From NCBI GenBank assembly GCA_934129945.1, contig CAKOXC010000010.1, positions 1 through 31,408 on the forward strand: a stretch of DNA of 31,408 nt, in the 5' to 3' direction. This document shows, piece after piece, positions 1 to 7,866 of the stretch; the first letter of the stretch is position 1, and every line of letters starts with the position of its first letter. The notes below the pieces were generated by a model. The model saw nothing but the letters and a program-made list of their open reading frames with translations. It searched no databases and was not told the DNA's origin. The translations under genes and the position numbers were made by a program. Source of the DNA: an uncultured Bacilli bacterium (lineage in GTDB: Bacteria > Bacillota_I > Bacilli_A > RF39 > UBA660).

Positions 1-20
1 TATTATACTCTCTTGTATTT

Positions 21-51
21 ATTTTACACCCCCCCCCCCAGCTTATGTCAA
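21..51 (-). promoter_or_regulatory. Possible leftward promoter with a poly-G spacer
   Basis: On the minus strand a perfect -35 hexamer TTGACA (46-51) is followed by TAAGCT, eleven G and then TGTAAAAT. Candidate -10 hexamers are TAAAAT at 21-26 (19-base spacer) or TGTAAA at 23-28 (17-base spacer). It lies just past the cdaR terminator and would drive a gene to the left of the window. The G run fills most of the spacer, so its length would set the promoter spacing. A further TATAAT lies at 2-7 without a matching -35. The downstream gene is not visible, so this is a candidate only. Confidence 0.4.
29..39. repeat. Homopolymer run of 11 C (G on minus strand)
   Basis: Eleven consecutive C stand out in a region that is otherwise mostly A and T; I noticed no other G/C run of this length in the window. 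Such tracts are prone to slipped-strand length change. The run sits between candidate -35 and -10 elements of a leftward promoter. The exact count may also be affected by sequencing or assembly error. Confidence 0.85.
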
Positions 52-77
52 GAAAAAAAGCACACTTTCGTGTACTT
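51..77 (-). terminator. Intrinsic terminator of the cdaA-cdaR operon
   Basis: On the minus strand AAGTACAC and GTGTGCTT pair over eight bases (one G-U) around a GAAA tetraloop, and a run of T follows. It lies about 20 bases beyond the cdaR stop codon. The end of its T tract abuts the TTGACA of the candidate leftward promoter. Confidence 0.85.
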
Positions 78-99
78 CTAGAATTTATAATTATAAGAA

Positions 100-1473
100 T
101 CATTTTATTACAATTGTAATATTTTTTGTAACAACATATTCAATTCTTGGATCATTGTTTTCAATTTGAACGGCTACTTCATGTTCACCAGCTGTATAAC
201 CAGATAAATCAACATAAGCAACTATATCATCAGCTGTTAAAGAATCTATTACTGATTGAACTCCTTTTACAACTACATTGACAACTTGATCTCCTTCTGT
301 TTTGGCATTAGCTGTTAAACCAGATGCTAAATTTTTAGGAGAACTAATTGGAACATTTTCAATAGTTCTTTGTTTTTCATCACCAAAGCTTACTACTATT
401 TTAGCTGTTGTGTCACTCATATATCTTACACCGGATGGTTTTGGTAATGTTACATTATATGTCTTTGAATCTTGATTTCCTAAACCATTTACATCGATAG
501 ATACTGGAACACTCTTTATAGAATCTATCACAGATTGATCTCCATAAACATTTAATGAATAAGTAGATGCACCATTAATAGATATTGATGAAATTGATTT
601 ACCTGTAACTAAAGTTCCTTTTGTTCTAACACTAATTGGAACTGATGTTGAATAAGTATTTAATGTAATTGTAGCTGTAACTGTTGATGGAACTATATCT
701 ATATTTGTCATTTGTTTTCCATTAACATCATAAGCAACTAATGGTACATTATCAATATCATAAGTACCAGCATCATTTAATGTTTCATTATTTAAATCAA
801 CAAGTGCTTTTACAGTAGCTATTTTATCTAAAGCATCTTGAGCTCCTTTTACTACTACTTCACTTTTTGATAATTTTACTTCTCCAACACTTAATTTACT
901 ATTTAGTTTATTTTCATTTAATAAATCATAACTTACATTACTCAATGAACTAACTTTATTTTTAATTGTTACAGTAACTGTTGATGGATCAATTTTATAA
1001 CTTAAAGAATCTATTGTTTGATTATAAGTTAATTTTACTTTATATGGTTCATTACTTGCACTATAATCTGTTAAATCAAGTAATACTTCATGATCACCTA
1101 GTTGTTTAGCTAAGTATAAATCGCTTTTTCTACCAGTTAATATTATATCAACAGTATCTACTAATCCTTCAACAACATAAGCTTCTTTATTATATAAAAC
1201 ATTAACAGGTTGATTTGTTAAAACTTCGGCTTCAGTTTCAACTAAATTAATAACTTTTGAATCTACTAGAAAAAATACTATTACTGCAAAAGCTAAAGAT
1301 AAATATATTAAAATATTTGGACGATTTAAAACTTTTTCAATATGACTTGTATTATTTTTTAATTTCTTGTTTAAGTAATAAATTGCTCTACTAATTGGGG
1401 TAATGATACTTTTATCTAATAAATTATATAAAGATTTAAAAAACTTACCTATTTTCTTTAATATCTTATTCAT
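100..1473 (-). CDS. cdaR: CdaR/YbbR-domain membrane protein, partner of CdaA
   Basis: This 457-residue protein has a cytoplasmic, lysine-rich N-terminus, one membrane span (about residues 53-72) and a long extracellular part made of repeated YbbR-type beta domains. Each repeat has a VNVPV-like edge and a closing VxVxG- or VTVTI-type strand. In Bacillota, YbbR-domain CdaR binds the diadenylate cyclase CdaA at the membrane and modulates its activity. Gene order supports this: its ATG overlaps the cdaA end by 8 bases and is preceded by GAGGAGGAAG. The usual third gene of this operon, glmM, is not next to it here; a strong terminator follows. The family call is firm; the regulatory role is by analogy. 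Confidence 0.9.
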   Translation of the reverse strand: MNKILKKIGKFFKSLYNLLDKSIITPISRAIYYLNKKLKNNTSHIEKVLNRPNILIYLSLAFAVIVFFLVDSKVINLVETEAEVLTNQPVNVLYNKEAYVVEGLVDTVDIILTGRKSDLYLAKQLGDHEVLLDLTDYSASNEPYKVKLTYNQTIDSLSYKIDPSTVTVTIKNKVSSLSNVSYDLLNENKLNSKLSVGEVKLSKSEVVVKGAQDALDKIATVKALVDLNNETLNDAGTYDIDNVPLVAYDVNGKQMTNIDIVPSTVTATITLNTYSTSVPISVRTKGTLVTGKSISSISINGASTYSLNVYGDQSVIDSIKSVPVSIDVNGLGNQDSKTYNVTLPKPSGVRYMSDTTAKIVVSFGDEKQRTIENVPISSPKNLASGLTANAKTEGDQVVNVVVKGVQSVIDSLTADDIVAYVDLSGYTAGEHEVAVQIENNDPRIEYVVTKNITIVIK

Positions 1474-2290
1474 TTATATCTTCCTCCTCATCATCTTCTG
1501 TTTTTGCATCATAGAATACTTCTGTTTTAGGTTTTAATTCTTGCATCAACATACTTCTAAAATCATCAAGAGTAAGATTGTAATTAATATCTCCATCACA
1601 GGCGATTGAAAGTCTTCCTGTTTCTTCTGATACTACTAAAGCTAGTGCATCAGATTCTTCAGCTATACCTAATGCAGCACGGTGTCTTGTTCCCATTCTC
1701 TTATTTAAATTAGGATTCATACTAGTTTTAAATACTGCACCTGCACAAGTAATTCTATCACCTTGAATTATTACGCCCCCATCATGAAGTGGACTATTAG
1801 GGAAGAATAAATTACTTAAAAGTTCACTACTAATATCGGCATAAATCTTTGTTGCTGGTTCTATATATTCTTGTATAGAAATATCTCTTTCAATAACAAT
1901 TAATGCTCCGATACGATTTCTTTTTAAGTATTCAACACTTTTCATTATTTCACATACAACTTTTTCTCTTTCATCAACAGTTAGAATTTTATGCCTTCCA
2001 AGTAATTGAGTTCTACCAATTGATTCCAAAACAGAACGTATTTCTGGTTGAAAAATAATGATTATTGCTAGAGGTCCCCACTCTAATACATATTCTAAGA
2101 TTAATCCTACTGTATAAAGATTAAATATCTTACTAATTAATTCTATTGCAATAATTAAAAGAACTCCTTTTACAATTAAAACCATTTTAATATTATTTTT
2201 TATATTTTTTAAAATATAATAAAATAACAACCATACTATACAAATATCTAGTATTTTTGTTACCAATGACCAAATAGATGTTAATGTCAT
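1466..2290 (-). CDS. cdaA: Diadenylate cyclase CdaA (c-di-AMP synthase)
   Basis: The protein makes cyclic di-AMP from two ATP at the membrane. About 80 N-terminal residues form three hydrophobic spans, followed by a DAC domain. The two family signatures are intact: DGG at 170-172 (within SPLHDGGV) and RHR at 202-204 (within GTRHRAALG). Length (274 residues) is normal for CdaA. Its ATG follows AAAGGAGTGATTTA, and an extended -10 promoter lies 26-34 bases upstream. The C-terminus ends in an acidic tail (EDDEEEDINE). It is the first gene of a two-gene operon with cdaR. No catalytic defect is visible, so it should be active. Confidence 0.96.
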   Translation of the reverse strand: MTLTSIWSLVTKILDICIVWLLFYYILKNIKNNIKMVLIVKGVLLIIAIELISKIFNLYTVGLILEYVLEWGPLAIIIIFQPEIRSVLESIGRTQLLGRHKILTVDEREKVVCEIMKSVEYLKRNRIGALIVIERDISIQEYIEPATKIYADISSELLSNLFFPNSPLHDGGVIIQGDRITCAGAVFKTSMNPNLNKRMGTRHRAALGIAEESDALALVVSEETGRLSIACDGDINYNLTLDDFRSMLMQELKPKTEVFYDAKTEDDEEEDINE

Positions 2291-2315
2291 TAAATCACTC
2301 CTTTATGCTTAATAC

Positions 2316-2324
2316 ATTATATCA
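2316..2324 (-). promoter_or_regulatory. Extended -10 promoter of cdaA-cdaR
   Basis: The minus strand reads TGATATAAT, a perfect TATAAT with the TGn extension, 26-34 bases before the cdaA start codon. No good -35 hexamer sits at 16-18 bases, as expected of extended -10 promoters. Confidence 0.65.
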
Positions 2325-2352
2325 AAATATAAGTTTATATTCCATAAAAAAT

Positions 2353-2383
2353 AACAAAAAAAAGTTTTATTGACAAAACTTTT
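2353..2383 (-). terminator. Intrinsic terminator after the DUF5305-like gene
   Basis: AAAAGTTTT and AAAACTTTT pair around a six-base loop (2369-2374), followed on the minus strand by more T. It begins right after the stop codon of the 2385-3437 gene and separates that operon from cdaA. Confidence 0.8.
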
Positions 2384-2384
2384 C

Positions 2385-3437
2385 TTACTCACTTAATACC
2401 CATTTATAACAAATGTCATTATTTATAATAAAGAATTCTCCCTTATTTTTAGCAGTTTGGATAAAATTAATTGGTATTCTTAACTCTTCTTCAAGATCTA
2501 ACATTTCATTAAATGATTTTACAAGTACAGTATCTTTACCATCCAAATTTATCATCGTTGCAAGTTCAATAATAACATCACCATAAGATTTTAAAATTCT
2601 ATCTAATTCACTTTCATATTTAGATTTTGATTTTACATTAAATATTACTTTAAATGTTAATACTAATAGTGTTATTGAATATACAATCATAAGTATACCA
2701 ATATCAAATTTAACCATATTAATAGAACGATTATCTTTGGTATAAACAATTTCTTGATGATCATTCTTTTTAGTATCAGTGCTTATACTAAATGCCAACT
2801 GGTTTAATGGAATAACAAATTTTTCTGTTTTTACGTCTTTAATTTTATTATTAGAAGCATTACCATTTAAATTAATAGTCATTACTACTTCCATATAACC
2901 AGTAATCGGAACATTTAAATCATTTTTAAAATTAACTACTTCGTTATTATATTTTGGAAAATCTAGATTAACAGTTTTATTTATATTTATAGTATTTTTA
3001 TTTTTAACTTTTTCTAAAGTATTTTCTAATAAAACATATTCTTTAGTCCACAAACTTGAATTTTCACCCTCGCTACTACTTTGATATTTACCATAAATAG
3101 TAGCTTTTACATCATAGTTATACTCATAATCTCCTGGTTTTGTCGCTTCATAAAGATAATTAAAATTTAAATCAATGCTTGAAACTAAATTTGTAACATA
3201 ATTATTATTTTTTTGTAGTGAATCTTCATCAATATAATTATTATCTAATATATTAACTTTGTAATTTGGTGTTTGTTCTATATCATAAGCTAAAAGTATT
3301 TCTTTAACTGGAGCACTTAAGTTTAAACTTTTATAGATTAAAAATATTCCCACGGCAAAAAATACTATTATCATAGTTTTAATTAATACACGTACCCATT
3401 TTTTTAAAGTTCTATACGTTGTATATTTCTTTGCCAT
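2385..3437 (-). CDS. DUF5305-like membrane protein, partner gene of a signal peptidase
   Basis: The 350-residue protein has a membrane span near residues 16-35, a long extracellular beta-rich region (about 40-245) and a second span (about 247-267), then a cytoplasmic tail of about 80 residues. This topology and its position after an ER-type signal peptidase match DUF5305 proteins, whose function is not known. The extracellular part shows two-part beta strands such as TGYMEVVMTINLNG. The start ATG follows AAGGAGTAAAGTTC. It is the last gene of the operon 5526 to 2385 and likely works on the same secreted surface proteins, either in their assembly or their anchoring; that role is inference. Confidence 0.6.
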   Translation of the reverse strand: MAKKYTTYRTLKKWVRVLIKTMIIVFFAVGIFLIYKSLNLSAPVKEILLAYDIEQTPNYKVNILDNNYIDEDSLQKNNNYVTNLVSSIDLNFNYLYEATKPGDYEYNYDVKATIYGKYQSSSEGENSSLWTKEYVLLENTLEKVKNKNTININKTVNLDFPKYNNEVVNFKNDLNVPITGYMEVVMTINLNGNASNNKIKDVKTEKFVIPLNQLAFSISTDTKKNDHQEIVYTKDNRSINMVKFDIGILMIVYSITLLVLTFKVIFNVKSKSKYESELDRILKSYGDVIIELATMINLDGKDTVLVKSFNEMLDLEEELRIPINFIQTAKNKGEFFIINNDICYKWVLSE

Positions 3438-3456
3438 GAACTTTACTCCTTGCTAC

Positions 3457-4611
3457 TTATTTTTGAAAATATTCATTTAATAAAACAGAAGGATAACCAA
3501 CATACTTAACTGTAAATTTTATTTTTCCAACAACTTGAGATGTTTCTACTGGTAATTCATCAGGAAGTTCATTATTATCTCCTTTAGTTGTAAAGATTAA
3601 TTTTCCCTCTTTATTCTCTATCTTAATAATTCTATGTAATACTACTCTTTTATCTAATTTATATTCAATTATATCATATAATTTTAGTTTTTGACAATCA
3701 TTATCATTTTTTATTTTTTCCACTATAACTAAATCTCCACGATAAAATATTGGCTCCATACTTCCTGACATAACTGCAATTGGTTTATAACTAAATATTC
3801 CAGCTATAAAAAAACAAAATATAATTAAAAATCCAACTAAGATAAATCTAAATCTAGGTGTTGATTTTCTAATTATTCTTCTTGATTCTTTACTAGTTCT
3901 ATTTAAATGATACTTACTAACAAATAAATAAATTATTATTGGTAATAAGCCTTCGTAAATAGCTGTAAAGAACCAATCTAAGTCCGGTTGAATTGGAATT
4001 AATAACTTTATTAATATAAGTGGCATTCTAAATGTAAGGCTTGTTTTAAAGCCACCTACTGTAACTAAATAAGTACATAATATATTAGATGTTATAATTG
4101 GAAATATTGTTGAAAAGAAATACTTAAAAAATAATTCACTAGAATTAAAATAATAATTAATATTCATTATTTCAATATCTGTTACAATCATTAACATTGT
4201 TATTAATATTAAATAAGATATTCTTTTTCCAGAATGGACAATAAGTTTTTCTCTTACTATTTCTTTAAATATTATTATACTGGCAAACATCCACAAATTT
4301 TTTAAAATATTAATTAATTTTGTTGAATAAATGTTTTTAGCAAAATCAAATAAAACTCCTGATAAAAAATATATTAAAATATAAACTAACATGCCAATAA
4401 ATACGATTTGAATTTTATCAGAAGTACCTTTATATCTTAAATTCTTATCTTTAAATAAAATATATGATAATGCTGCTAAAATAATCCAAAAAATAGGATT
4501 TAAGTAAAAATTATAAATACTACTAATTTGTTTTGTAAAAATTGAAGTGATTAAAATGTATGATAATAATAAAGCATATAATATAATTACTTTTTTATTA
4601 AAATTTCTCAT
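3457..4611 (-). CDS. SipW/ER-type signal peptidase I with a multi-span N-terminal domain
   Basis: The C-terminal 120 residues hold an ER-type signal peptidase fold: catalytic Ser284 in SGSMEPIF, His326 in VVLHRII (His in place of the Lys of the common bacterial type) and Asp345 in TKGDNNELP. This Ser-His-Asp form is that of SipW and eukaryotic SPC enzymes. Unusually, about 260 residues precede it and form six or more hydrophobic spans; SipW itself is about 190 residues. The gene lies between a probable substrate (4621-5526) and a DUF5305-like gene, with a GGGAGG ribosome site and only 9 bases to its upstream neighbour. It most likely cleaves the signal peptides of the two neighbouring SipW-dependent proteins. 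The role of the extra membrane domain is unknown. Confidence 0.85.
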   Translation of the reverse strand: MRNFNKKVIILYALLLSYILITSIFTKQISSIYNFYLNPIFWIILAALSYILFKDKNLRYKGTSDKIQIVFIGMLVYILIYFLSGVLFDFAKNIYSTKLINILKNLWMFASIIIFKEIVREKLIVHSGKRISYLILITMLMIVTDIEIMNINYYFNSSELFFKYFFSTIFPIITSNILCTYLVTVGGFKTSLTFRMPLILIKLLIPIQPDLDWFFTAIYEGLLPIIIYLFVSKYHLNRTSKESRRIIRKSTPRFRFILVGFLIIFCFFIAGIFSYKPIAVMSGSMEPIFYRGDLVIVEKIKNDNDCQKLKLYDIIEYKLDKRVVLHRIIKIENKEGKLIFTTKGDNNELPDELPVETSQVVGKIKFTVKYVGYPSVLLNEYFQK

Positions 4612-4620
4612 AATACCTCC

Positions 4621-5526
4621 CTATGACAATAATCCTGTTTCTACAATTTTATAAGTTGTACCAAGAGGAACTGTTATTTGAAAATCAATAGAAATTGATC
4701 CGCTAGCAGGTATTATTGCTTTCCATGAAGGTTGAGTTATTTTTACTTGATTTCCTGTTTGACTACAGGTTGCACTCCAACAACCTGGAATAGAACCACC
4801 ATCACCTACATCTAAAATAATATACCAATGTTCTACATCTTTACTTGACTTATTACTTATTGTTAATGTTGTATTTGTATGAGTTACTGTATCTTCCCAT
4901 TTTTGTTTATCCTCAGCTGTCACAGCAATAACTGTTTCTTCTTCATCTGGATTAGTAGGATCTCCTCCATTTAAGCAATGAGACATATCAGCAATTGTTG
5001 GTATTTTTTCTACGTTACTGTTAAAGCCATATGTTTCAACATCTTTTATTTTATAATCATCAGTAGGTGCTGTATAAGATACATCATACTTTATACTTTT
5101 ACCAGGTTCTATTACATTATTATAGTTTTCATCAGGATTTTCGTATATATCAGCATCACCTTCAAAAACTTGTTTACAGTTATAAACATCATTTTTTATG
5201 TATCCTTCTGGTAAAATTAAATATGATCTCCATCTATTAACATATTTATCACCAGTATTTGTAACAGTTATTGTTGCATGAACTTTATGTCCTTTATTTG
5301 TATCATAGATTTCATAAGCTATTTCATGTTCAAAACTATTATATCCATCAAATTTATGAATACTACATTCAGGATTACCAGTATTTAATCTAACGATTCC
5401 TTTTATCCCTAATTTTTCAGACATTAAAGCATAACCGGTTGAGCACACAAAAAGTAGTGCAATTGTAATTGCAATTATTATAATATTTTTTTTATTTCTT
5501 CTATTTCTTGATTTCAATCTTCTCAT
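4621..5526 (-). CDS. Secreted protein with two CBM2/TasA-like beta domains
   Basis: The 301-residue protein starts with a highly basic stretch (MRRLKSRNRRNKK), a hydrophobic span and then GYALMSEKLGIKG, the pattern seen at the cleavage site of SipW-dependent proteins. Two similar beta-sandwich modules follow, about residues 45-165 and 205-298. Each has an ATITVTNTGDKYV- or TTLTISNKSSKDV-type strand, a conserved Trp, and a PASGSISIDFQI-type closing segment that resembles cellulose-binding CBM2 domains. An acidic, Pro-rich linker joins them (near DPTNPDEEE). Cys residues in each module could form disulfides. It is the first gene of the operon with the signal peptidase, its likely processing enzyme. 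Ligand and anchoring are unknown. Confidence 0.6.
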   Translation of the reverse strand: MRRLKSRNRRNKKNIIIIAITIALLFVCSTGYALMSEKLGIKGIVRLNTGNPECSIHKFDGYNSFEHEIAYEIYDTNKGHKVHATITVTNTGDKYVNRWRSYLILPEGYIKNDVYNCKQVFEGDADIYENPDENYNNVIEPGKSIKYDVSYTAPTDDYKIKDVETYGFNSNVEKIPTIADMSHCLNGGDPTNPDEEETVIAVTAEDKQKWEDTVTHTNTTLTISNKSSKDVEHWYIILDVGDGGSIPGCWSATCSQTGNQVKITQPSWKAIIPASGSISIDFQITVPLGTTYKIVETGLLS

Positions 5527-5554
5527 TACACCACCCTACTATACTTCTATTTTC

Positions 5555-5563
5555 ATTGTAACA
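5555..5563 (-). promoter_or_regulatory. Probable extended -10 promoter of the signal peptidase operon
   Basis: The minus strand reads TGTTACAAT, a TGn-extended -10 with one mismatch to TATAAT, 29 bases upstream of the ATG at 5526. It lies between the terminator of the 5612 gene and the ORF, the only room for a promoter here. No clear -35 is seen. Confidence 0.45.
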
Positions 5564-5582
5564 TAAATAATTTGTTTTTAGT

Positions 5583-5609
5583 AAAAAAAAAAGAATGTTT
5601 TACATTCTT
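5583..5609 (-). terminator. Intrinsic terminator of the TasA-like gene
   Basis: AAGAATGT and ACATTCTT pair around AAA, followed on the minus strand by about ten T. It starts two bases after the stop codon, so the TasA-like gene is transcribed alone. Confidence 0.9.
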
Positions 5610-5611
5610 TA

Positions 5612-6163
5612 TTAAGCTTGCTCGTAATCAAAATTGATTGTAGCTGTTTTTTCAGTTACAGTTGGAACTGCTTCTGCAGTAGATAACCATTCAACTGTTA
5701 CTGTATATTTATGAGTTGCATCAGCAGCTAATGTAGCAGCATTATCAGTAGCAGCTTTTACTGTAAATTTAATATCAGCTGGATCTGCAGCATTAACAGT
5801 AGCTAAATCAGTAATTTCTTTTAATTCTGCTTCAATAGTTCCTAAATTTGTTACAGTAATATTATAAACAGCTTTATCACCAGGAGCTCCTAAAGTTACG
5901 TCAAATTTAGCACCAGTACTACCTTCACCTACAGCAGCTTCTGCTGGATCTAGTGATTGTGTAGATGCACTTGTAGATATATTTGAAGCAGTTTCATCGA
6001 AACTAATATCAGTAATTCTTACTTTCCATTTTGCATCTCCAATAGTAGCCTTTCCGTTAACTGTTAATCTTTGTGCTAATGCAGCATAACCAACTGCCAT
6101 AACCATAATTGCAAATACTAAAGCAACCATTAAGACATTTCTTACATCTTTTTTCTTTTCCAT
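5612..6163 (-). CDS. TasA/camelysin-like SipW-dependent secreted protein
   Basis: The protein has a short basic N-terminus, a hydrophobic span (VLMVALVFAIMVMAVGYAAL) and then AQRLTVNGKATIG, a layout typical of SipW substrates such as TasA and camelysin. The mature part is a small beta-rich domain rich in Ala, Thr and Asp. I chose the second ATG (6163) because GAGGAGG lies right before it; the first ATG (6181) has no ribosome site. It has its own strong promoter and terminator, suggesting high and separate expression beside the signal peptidase operon. It could be a fibre subunit of a surface or biofilm structure; that is inference from family and context. Confidence 0.7.
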   Translation of the reverse strand: MEKKKDVRNVLMVALVFAIMVMAVGYAALAQRLTVNGKATIGDAKWKVRITDISFDETASNISTSASTQSLDPAEAAVGEGSTGAKFDVTLGAPGDKAVYNITVTNLGTIEAELKEITDLATVNAADPADIKFTVKAATDNAATLAADATHKYTVTVEWLSTAEAVPTVTEKTATINFDYEQA

Positions 6164-6187
6164 TATATCCTCCTCTATCATAAATAA

Positions 6188-6216
6188 ATAATATCAAATA
6201 TTATCGAATTATGCAA
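6188..6216 (-). promoter_or_regulatory. Promoter of the TasA-like gene
   Basis: The minus strand has -35 TTGCAT (6211-6216), a 17-base spacer and -10 TATTAT (6188-6193) with a TGA extension. This is the best-formed leftward promoter in the first 9 kb and fits an abundant product. Confidence 0.7.
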
Positions 6217-6227
6217 TGTTTGAACAT

Positions 6228-6272
6228 AAAAAAAGTGTAAAGAGTTTACTATTTTTTCTTTACACTTTTTTT
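6228..6272 (-). terminator. Long-stem terminator overlapping the ytxH 3' end
   Basis: AAAAGTGTAAAG and CTTTACACTTTT pair over at least 12 bases and a T run follows on the minus strand. The first arm lies inside the last codons of ytxH (SVKKK), so the poly-Lys tail may be shaped by terminator needs. The runs on both sides would allow bidirectional action. Confidence 0.85.
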
Positions 6273-6659
6273 AGAACTATTATCATCATCAAGTTTATCT
6301 AATGCATCTTGTAATACTTGACGTGCTTTATTTTTAACTTCATTAGCAGCTTTTTCAACAGCTGGTTCTGCTTTTTTCTTAGCTAATTTAACAATTTCAT
6401 CAGCTTTTTTCATAATAGCTTGACTTTTATCTTTAATAATATCTTTTGCTTTTTCTTTATCAAGATCTTTTAATTCTTTTTTTATATCGTCAACCATTTT
6501 TTCAATGTCAACATCTTTAGCTTTGTTTACAAGCTCATCCATTTTTTTCTTTAAATCAGCTCTAGTTTTAGAACCTTTTTGTGGTGCAAATAATAATGCA
6601 ATTCCAGCACCTACAGCTGCTCCAGCAGCAAATTTTACAATATTCCCTTTTTTACTCAT
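6249..6659 (-). CDS. ytxH: YtxH-like protein
   Basis: The protein begins with a Gly/Ala-rich hydrophobic segment followed by a LLFAPQKGSKTRADL motif, the signature of the YtxH family (general stress/gas-vesicle GvpP-like). A long Lys/Glu/Asp-rich amphipathic helix fills the rest and ends in a Lys-rich tail. I place the start at the ATG of MSKKGN, which has AAAGGTG eight bases upstream; the ORF also opens at a GTG four codons earlier. It overlaps ytxG by 8 bases. The pair is found together in many Bacillota; its biochemical role is not known. Confidence 0.8.
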   Translation of the reverse strand: MSKKGNIVKFAAGAAVGAGIALLFAPQKGSKTRADLKKKMDELVNKAKDVDIEKMVDDIKKELKDLDKEKAKDIIKDKSQAIMKKADEIVKLAKKKAEPAVEKAANEVKNKARQVLQDALDKLDDDNSSKKSVKKK

Positions 6660-6942
6660 CTTTATCTTCACCTTTCTTTTTTTTACCGATAAATAATTTT
6701 GAAAATATAGAACTTATTAATTCAACAGCTCTATCGGTAATCATTGCTAATTTATCAGTAGTAAAATCAATTATAGAGAAAACACTATTTAAAGATTGAA
6801 CTTTATCATTAACATCATCAACAACTTTTTCAACTTTAGTAATAGTAATAATTGACTTTATACCTAATACTATTCCGATTACTAATATTATTATTAACAA
6901 AAAATAAATAACTATAGGTAAAAATTGTAATAAAAATTCCAT
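6652..6942 (-). CDS. ytxG: DUF948/YtxG-like membrane protein
   Basis: This 96-residue protein has one N-terminal span (about residues 6-29) followed by an amphipathic coiled stretch (VEKVVDDVNDKVQSLNSVF) and a charged C-terminus. That matches the DUF948/YtxG family, which sits next to YtxH as it does here. Its start shares the A of the TAATG junction with the upstream gene, so the two are probably translationally coupled. Function unknown beyond a link to the cell envelope and stress. Confidence 0.65.
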   Translation of the reverse strand: MEFLLQFLPIVIYFLLIIILVIGIVLGIKSIITITKVEKVVDDVNDKVQSLNSVFSIIDFTTDKLAMITDRAVELISSIFSKLFIGKKKKGEDKDE

Positions 6943-7853
6943 TATTCTTCTCCCTCTTTATCTTCATACATAGAATCTATTAATTCAAAAAGATCATTTT
7001 CTAATGTATCATCAGCTACTTCAGTACTTTCTTCTTTAGTATCTATTTCTTTATCTTCTATTTCAATATCATTATCTTCTTCAATAACTTCTTCTGGCTC
7101 TATTTCTTCATATTTTGCTTTTTCTACACGTGATGGAATTTCCATTTCTTTAGTTACATCAATTTCTGTATCAACCGTTTTATCTAATAAATTATCTAAT
7201 TCTTCTAAAGAATCTTCTTTTTCCATTTCTTTTGTAATATCTACTACATTATCTTCTAATAAGTCATCATAGAATTTTTCTGATGGTTCACTCAATGTTT
7301 TTTGAAGATCTTCTTCTAAAGAACCAAAAGCTTTTTTACGAACACTGTCAACATCTAATTTAACAGCTTTTTTTTCAATAATTTCATCTCTCGTAACAAC
7401 ATCTTCTTTTTTATAATTTTTATCTAAGATTCCATAAACAGGTGAAATTACTGGAGATGGTTTAAAAGCTTTTTTAGGTGTTTCTTTAATTGATTTTACA
7501 ATTCTAGTAGAAGTATATTCTTTTTTATATGGTTTATCATAACTATCAAGAGTTCTTCTTCTTTTATCAATATCTCTATCATATCTTTTTACAGGTTCTT
7601 CTTTTTTCTTTGGAGCAAAATCTTCAAATTCTTCTTCATCAAAAGCTGGGAAATCAAATGTTTTTTCAGCTTTAAATAATTCTCTATCTGTTTCTTCTTC
7701 AAAATTATAATTATCTTTTTTTACTGTTTCTTTAGTTACTTTTGGAAATTCCATCGTATTTTTAGAAACTGGTTTTACTTTTGGTTCTTCAATTGTTTCT
7801 TCTACTTCTTCCTCTTCAAATAAAACATTTTTTAATTTATTTAATAATCCCAT
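6942..7853 (-). CDS. Acidic, charged low-complexity hypothetical protein
   Basis: No known domain is recognised. The N-terminus MGLLNKLKNVLFEEEE could form a short amphipathic membrane-targeting helix like that of SepF, but no SepF core follows. The rest is dominated by Glu, Asp and Lys, with basic patches (RRRTLDSYDKPYKKEY) and repeated DVTKEMEKED-type segments, suggesting an unstructured protein. ATG 7853 has AGGAAGG nine bases before it; a GTG three codons earlier is less likely. It sits between a lipoprotein gene and ytxG in one transcription unit, hinting at an envelope-related job. Confidence 0.55.
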   Translation of the reverse strand: MGLLNKLKNVLFEEEEVEETIEEPKVKPVSKNTMEFPKVTKETVKKDNYNFEEETDRELFKAEKTFDFPAFDEEEFEDFAPKKKEEPVKRYDRDIDKRRRTLDSYDKPYKKEYTSTRIVKSIKETPKKAFKPSPVISPVYGILDKNYKKEDVVTRDEIIEKKAVKLDVDSVRKKAFGSLEEDLQKTLSEPSEKFYDDLLEDNVVDITKEMEKEDSLEELDNLLDKTVDTEIDVTKEMEIPSRVEKAKYEEIEPEEVIEEDNDIEIEDKEIDTKEESTEVADDTLENDLFELIDSMYEDKEGEE

Positions 7854-7866
7854 TTTAAACACCTTC

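Noticed and set aside
4978..5214. Plus-strand open frames opposite the core genes, such as 4978-5214, 6505-6799, 9447-9644, 20539-20787 and 26238-26453
   Set aside because: They are shadows of well-supported minus-strand genes, without ribosome sites or recognisable products.
6942..7853. SepF cell-division protein
   Set aside because: Only the first 15 residues resemble the SepF membrane-targeting helix; the folded core is absent.
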